Assembly: GCF_963675165.1 (NCBI RefSeq)
Contig: NC_087389.1
Span: 6,248,621 to 6,312,620 of the forward strand
DNA: 64,000 nt
Source of the DNA: Halichondria panicea
Lineage: Eukaryota; Porifera; Demospongiae; Suberitida; Halichondriidae
Direction of reading: 5' to 3'
Shown here in pieces: positions 59,239 to 64,000 of this stretch. The notes below the pieces were generated by a model. It was given only the letters and a program-made list of their open reading frames with translations. It did not search any database and was not told the origin of the DNA. Made by a program: the position numbers and the translations under genes. Each line of letters starts with the position of its first letter. Position 1 is the stretch's first letter.

Positions 59239-59397
59239 CAACATAGCATGCACTGTAGTGGTGTCAGTTATAATCCAGGACCTTGCTTCAATCTCAGTAG
59301 GTTGTTTCTCTCCGCCTGGAATTATTCTAGCTCCACTTAAACTTGGAACACCAGCTAACTTAGTGAACACACTCACTCCAAGTTCAGCAGCCATCAT
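50703..59397 (-). CDS. APEH: Acylaminoacyl-peptidase (acyl-peptide hydrolase, S9C)
   Basis: Eighteen exons: 59282-59397, 58941-59057, 58689-58791, 58567-58642, 58363-58496, 58179-58311, 57598-57700, 57333-57373, 57221-57285, 57108-57164, 56802-56500, 56297-56354, 55752-55985, 55365-55453, 54987-55097, 54563-54745, 52806-52912, 50703-50814. All phases close; 713 aa (human 732). The N-terminal beta-propeller half has [35 protein letters not shown] and [19 protein letters not shown]. The catalytic half has [17 protein letters not shown], the nucleophile serine in GGSHGG, Asp in GGKDLRCP and His in the last exon ([10 protein letters not shown]). The cytosolic enzyme removes N-acetylated residues from short peptides. 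The donor of exon 1 (GTCCTG) is weak, so the first 38 residues are the least certain. Introns carry long (GT)n tracts and repeats. Confidence 0.92.
50815..52805. other. Long APEH intron 17 (1,991 bp)
   Basis: Contains a (CA)n tract near 51232-51266 and a MITE-like element at 52541-52746. No exon-like frames on either strand. Confidence 0.6.
52541..52746. mobile_element. MITE-like element with GTATTACTAGAAT terminus (APEH intron)
   Basis: Starts ccgtattactagaatgtttt and ends tcgcaaaatattctgtactag, which is roughly its complement. The same terminus as the element at 35436-35535, with a longer interior rich in TTTGCGA-type motifs. Confidence 0.6.
52918..53367. repeat. Two long (GT)n microsatellites in APEH intron 16
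   Basis: Near-perfect GT tracts at 52918-52985 and 53180-53367, the second interrupted by gagtgtgtgttgtg units. Open frames of poly Cys-Val or Thr-His over them are artefacts. Confidence 0.95.
56870..57060. repeat. CTGAAAGCTTAG foldback family copy in APEH intron 10
   Basis: Contains gttgccataacttgaattcc, ttttctgaaagcttaattag, tggactatggtattttcaga and attgaaattggatcaac, matching the 8.3-kb copy in order. Confidence 0.75.
57436..57575. repeat. AAGAGGTGGTTA family copy 4 (APEH intron 7)
   Basis: ctaagaggtggttaccttgt... to gaccagtgtgggcacatcac, preceded by a degenerate version of the left part seen at 31526. Confidence 0.8.
59160..59236. repeat. (GT)n microsatellite in APEH intron 1
   Basis: GT tract with occasional GC units. 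Confidence 0.9.
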
Positions 59398-60202
59398 AAC
59401 TAGTGTTAGGTAAAGATCGCAACACAACAATGTGTCTAACATAGCAGAGCCTAGCAGCCTCGAATTCAGAACGCAGTGTATATTGGCTTGATTCCAGGCC
59501 GCATTAATCGGCCTGGAATCGAGGCTAGGGCAGATCTAACCTCAGCTGAGGCTCTGCCAGCTAGGGTTGCTAGAAGAAAACATCACAATGATTGGAATTA
59601 GTAATTTTACGTAATGATAATAATCACAGTGCCACCATAATTTAAGTGCCATGTCAGCATGAATGCATCACCATCATTTTTGAGGCCATAAAAGACATAC
59701 GTAGCGCCTACTGTAAGTTTTTCTTTGGTGCTTATAAAACGTAAGCCCCACCCATAATTGGGCTGAACACAATTTTTGGTGTTCTAAAATATGTACCGTG
59801 CCACTCAGGCCGTGGAAAAAATTTTTTCTGGCACTGTAATTACGGTAATGAAATCAGCTAGTATATGCTCTATAATTATAATAATTCCACTGCTACTTAA
59901 TGAGAATATTTATAAATGCTGTATATACCTCAAAGCATAATAATATTATTATTACGTAGCTCGATAGTACTTATAATTATACGCCAAAGACCTTACTATT
60001 TGCTATTTGTTCAATAATTATTAGAAACTATAATAGCGTAAATTGTACCACAAAGACTAATTAAGACAGTGCACTAATTAAAACAGTATAAGTATGACAT
60101 GCACAATAATGAGTTAGGTTCTATTGCACATCACAGGTTCAGGTTTTCTGTGTGTGAAATAATTGCATAATTATACTGAAACACGACGACAGCATGATTC
60201 AC
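59398..60202. other. Intergenic between NLR 3' end and APEH start
   Basis: No gene seen. Includes a perfect 12-bp-arm palindrome at 59490-59520 (gattccaggccg) and A/T-rich sequence with several TAATTATA stretches. It should contain the APEH promoter. Confidence 0.5.
59490..59520. repeat. Perfect inverted repeat, 12-bp arms, 7-nt loop
   Basis: gattccaggccg pairs with cggcctggaatc; a related palindromic stretch is at about 9596-9630 in QNG1 intron 5. Confidence 0.85.
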
Positions 60203-63200
60203 TTACTTAGCTGCTGACTGACAAATGTAAGTGGCCAATTCTTCCATTCTCATATCCAGTACAATGTCCACTAGTGCTCGGTACGTGGCTGCACCTGGAT
60301 TATGCTGTCTCCACACCTTTAGAGTATGAAACATTGCTGTTTGCATGTCATTGAGAAACAAAGCATATTTAACATCTTTCTGTTCAGCAGGGCTCAGTCC
60401 CAGCATAGCAGGGTAGGTCTCAACATTGTCAAAGTGATCTGCCAGGTCCAACATGTCTGTCTCTTCAATTTCAGTGTCAAGTTGAGAGTCGGTCACTTTT
60501 GTACGCTCCTTCAATTCCTCAATGGTCACAGTCCTTGGTCCACCAGCTCCTGGGAGAAGGAAAGGGGTGTGGTTAATGGGGCAGAAAGAAACATTGAACA
60601 AAACGTTTTGACATAATTTCCCAGCTCTCCAAAAGAACACTATACGAAGAAATAAATTTAGGCTGTTTAGATTATGAATGCCCTGATTTATTGTATGGGT
60701 GCTCATACATGCACCTGAAGTGAGGACATCTTGTGATGTTTTTCCTTCTTTAGTGACATCGGATGGTACAGCAGCTGTAGATTGTGTGTATACTAGTCTT
60801 CAGTACTCAGTACCGAACTATAGGGCATGCATGCATATATATAGAACACTCACTTGTTGTACATGCAGTATGTTGCTCTGTTCCGTGTGTAGATTGGGCT
60901 GTAGTACAAGTAGCCTCGTCACTAGCTGTGGGGTGGTGCTCTACTGGTTTGTTAGCTAATGACCATGAAAGGATGCTGTCAAAAACAGCTGAAGATATCT
61001 ATATATTAATATAAAATCGCAATATAATCAGTTATGATAAATAATGATGATGGACACATGCACTCACCAATCTAACCTCCTCTATCATCTCTGACAGTAG
61101 CATATCCCAAAGAGAATGGAAAATACGATTCATCTAGGAAATGACGAGTATAATGTTATTATATGAATCAAGAATTTACTTACCTCTTCATTTTGTGGAG
61201 GTAGACATGTTCTCTTCCACTCAATCAGCATTGCGGTTTTCCGTGATTTCCGTATGGTCTGCATGGTTGTGTATTAAGATGAATGCAACGTATTATATAT
61301 GGAGTGAGAATATATAATTATACCTTCAATTGTTCGTTGCACATGAATATCCACTCCTCGCTCACAGGATTACCATAGAGAGAAACACCATGCATCCCCA
61401 TGAAAGAGAAATGGAAGTTATATATATTCAGACTAGGAAACAGCTCTGGTAGACACTCAGTGAGAGCTATCATTCCCTCATCATCAATGGAGTTTTCTTG
61501 GAGATCCAACGTAACTAAATTTTTACACATCACATTAGCGGACTTGAGATGGTGGATAAGCATTATGATGTCGGCAGAGGTGAGAAAACAGACAGAGCAG
61601 TAAAGACGTTCCAGTGATTGAAATGTTTCAATTAGTAACTTTGCCAGTAAGAGAGTTCCAGCAATTCCACTGAAATTGGAACCAGACAAGTCCATCACTG
61701 TTAAACTGTTTGGGTTGATATCCAGCATCTCACAGGTGACTTTGTGTTGATACTCCGAGTTAAATGAAGTGGTGAGATGGGTAGCTGATAAGTCAATGTC
61801 AGTCAATCCTAACGGAATGTTCTCCACAACTGAACATAATCCAGGTAAACCAAGATTATTCATAGAGAGTTGTAATTCTACCAGTCGAGCACAGTGGGAG
61901 GCAATGGATTGTAAGAGGGTGGTCAATAGAGCTCCATTGACGTCAGCATCATCAGTGAAGGTATTAGATAGCACCAGTTCCTCCAGGTTGATAAGAGCAC
62001 CAGACTGTACAGCTGTCTCTAATGACAGTATGCCAGACACTCCAAGAGAGTTGTGGGATAAGCTCAGTGTTGTGAGGCTCGTACAAGATGTGTGCATGAA
62101 TGAAGACATGATGTCAGTGAAGTTGTTATGCTCCAACCGAAGTAATTTTAAAGATGTAAAGGCAATGGAGGCTCTTTTGAATAGATCAGCAATACTTTCT
62201 TCAGACAACTTGGTCTGTACAAGGGCTAAGTCATGGACTTGAAGTTTACCATATGCACTGGAAAGAATGTCAGTTAGTTCCTTCAACTGTTTATCGTTGG
62301 CAAAATATCTTAATCTGATAACCAAATCACTTTCTTCAGCATGACGAAGGACATAGAAACAAGCTGCAAGGTCGAAAGGGTGGAGCTTGAGAATTTTTAA
62401 TCCATAGTCTAATAGAAATTTCCCATAAATTTTGCAAACATTTGTTGAGAAGATAGGATCTAAAGATTCAAAAGCCAAATGACAAAAATGCCTGTTATGT
62501 TTTTTAGCCACCAGAAATAGATCCATCAAACTATCATCCAAAGTGATCACCTTATCACTACGACTACCATTGTACTTACTAGCAAGACCAAACATAAATC
62601 GCCCTACCATGTTGAACCGGCCACTATCAACACGAGCCTCAAAACTCGTCAATTTCTCCTCATTGGGTAGAGTAGCAAGATGGAGGGCAGCCAAGAACTC
62701 CTGGATGGTCAGGTGAGCAAAGTGAAAAGACAGGCCATGACCAACAGGTAGAAGTGATCGTGCAGACTGCAACAGACCAAAGCACTGCAACTTGTCACCA
62801 ACTTCGGGTAAGCGAGAGGACAAATCATCTTCTGAGAAAACCAGCTGATCTAGTAATAAGCATTCGTAGGCAAACTCACAAATCAACCAAAATGTGTTTT
62901 GTAGATCATTGGGAATCTTGTCAAAGCTATTGAGGCCAATAGGACAATCAGGGAACTTCTTTTTAACATTGCGAAGGATAATGTTAAGAACAATTTGAGT
63001 GTACAGCTGAGTTAGCGTACGAGGAAGCTCTTGGTCTAAAGTGTGCCACAAGTTACAAACAATGGCGCAATTGAGGGGCACAGAACACACACTCTGAATG
63101 ACTGGGTTGTTCTCAAGCTGCTCGATAAGAGAAGAAGCTTTCTCTGGAAATCGCTCAAACTCTGATTCTATGTATTGCTTGATATTCTCCTCATTGAAGC

Positions 63201-63852
63201 CGACTACCTCAACCAAACGGTTGACAGAAAGAAGGTCGTGAAGAGGAGCTGAAGCAGAAGGTCGTGAGGTGAGGAGAACAGAAGCAAATGGAAGAACATC
63301 ACCGAAGAAAAGTTTGTAAAGAAAAGATACTTTGGAACGGTTTTCTTGACTGAGTTCGTCCCAGCCATCAGCTATGATGAGGATACCTTCTCCCTCTCTA
63401 TCCTCCAACTCTTCTATAACAGATGTGCGGATCCTCTCACTGGAGTGGAGAAGTTTGAACAGCTCAGCGAGACTTGTGGCAGAGGAAACTTCATTTTCTC
63501 TCAGTGGAAGCAACAGAACACAGTCGAATTGTGTCAGGATCTTTCCCTCTGCCCACCCTTCAGCAAGTATGGTACACAGTGTGGTTTTACCAATCCCAGC
63601 ATTGCCTTCAATAATGAGCTTCTTGACTGGTTTCTTGCCTTCTTCGACTTTGAATAGGTCGCCATGAAGAATCGGAGTACGACCATTAAGTGTGCCATGT
63701 TGTTGCAAGCCGGCTCTAAATCCTTCTTTCTTTTCAGCCTCCACTAACTGCAAGTTGACGAGCCTTTCTCCAGAAACTGGCGGCCATTGCTCTTCACGAT
63801 TTAAGGATCTCTCTCTATACTTTCGGCGAATGCTGGCAATGAATTTATCCAT
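60203..63852 (-). CDS. NACHT-LRR (NLR-type) receptor with C-terminal Death-type domain
   Basis: Six exons: 61324-63852, 61184-61258, 61068-61133, 60854-60998, 60715-60774, 60203-60549 (1,073 aa). All phases close. Start ATG 63852 gives MDKFIASIRRKYRERSLNRE; the frame is open eight codons further without an ATG. NACHT: Walker A GNAGIGKTT at 83-91 and Walker B LIIADGWDEL at about 158-167. LRRs lie at about 560-830 (SLTTLSLSHNSLG, LTVMDLSGSNFSG, LVTLDLQENSIDD). A short linker follows. Residues about 960-1073 are a Death-type domain (MLDLADHFDNVETYPAMLGL ... MRMEELATYIC). NLRs sense intracellular danger signals and oligomerise through NACHT. Sponge NLRs that I recall carry Death/CARD at the N terminus, so this order is unusual. 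The stop TAA at 60203 overlaps a donor-like AA|GTAAGT, so a further exon is possible. Confidence 0.82.
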
Positions 63853-64000
63853 TCTTACGTTTCGATCAATTGTCAATTGTTTACAGCGATAATTATACCA
63901 ACTAATTTTTGACCCGAGGTGAATTTCGATCTAACGATAAAAGCAACAACAACCTAACGGAATGAGATTCGACTATAATAATAATTATACCTCTACATAC
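63853..64000. other. 5' flank of the NLR gene
   Basis: 148 bp to the window edge. An upstream coding exon carrying an N-terminal effector domain could lie outside the window, but I see no convincing acceptor just before the chosen ATG. Confidence 0.35.

Noticed and set aside
60998-61068. Apparent frame break between NLR exons 3 and 4
   Set aside because: It arose from using the cttcag acceptor. The tatag acceptor just upstream (exon start 60998) restores phase 0, so no frameshift is needed.

Overview
The window is gene-dense animal DNA. It has short GT-AG introns that are often bounded by (GT)n or (CA)n runs, many small foldback repeats and no prokaryotic features. The gene content is metazoan: a tail-anchored Bcl-2 homologue, TRAF/MATH proteins, a NACHT-LRR receptor with a Death-type domain and ANKRD26-type ankyrin/coiled-coil proteins. 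A non-bilaterian animal, most likely a demosponge, is my best guess; this is inference from gene content and not proven. The gene models below were built by hand from splice sites. In each multi-exon model every exon phase closes in frame.

Layout, left to right. 0.1 kb (+): possible last exon of an upstream gene. 1.46-2.79 kb (+): intronless triple jacalin-like lectin with a TATA box. 3.95-5.33 kb (-): kelch protein resembling KLHDC8, head-to-head with 5.53-10.43 kb (+) QNG1, the queuosine-nucleotide N-glycosylase. 10.76-11.30 kb (+): small intronless deaminase-like gene, followed at 12.5-12.8 kb by a broken second copy of the last QNG1 exon. 13.35-14.09 kb (-): small unrecognised four-exon gene, head-to-head with 14.27-19.05 kb (+) NOL9 (polynucleotide 5'-kinase). 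19.71-21.14 kb (-): TRAF-family RING/MATH gene, head-to-head with 21.46-22.46 kb (+) a RING-less coiled-coil/MATH gene. 22.5-24.9 kb: repeats only.

24.90-28.57 kb (+): a chimeric gene joining ANKRD26-type ankyrin exons to exons homologous to the C-terminal domain of NOL9. 28.94-48.12 kb (+): a 33-exon ANKRD26-like gene (about 2,675 aa) with ankyrin repeats, a long acidic low-complexity middle and a coiled-coil tail. 48.90-50.33 kb (-): Bcl-2 family gene. 50.70-59.40 kb (-): APEH, acylaminoacyl-peptidase, 18 exons. 60.20-63.85 kb (-): NACHT-LRR receptor whose Death-type domain lies at the C terminus.

Housekeeping enzymes (QNG1, NOL9, APEH) therefore alternate with candidate innate-immunity or cell-death genes (lectin, deaminase, TRAF, MATH, ANKRD26-like, Bcl-2, NLR). 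Local segmental duplication is a clear theme: a QNG1 exon, a TRAF exon, ANKRD26 N-terminal exons and NOL9 C-terminal exons. The most unusual items are the ankyrin-NOL9 chimera, the deaminase-like gene and the NLR domain order.
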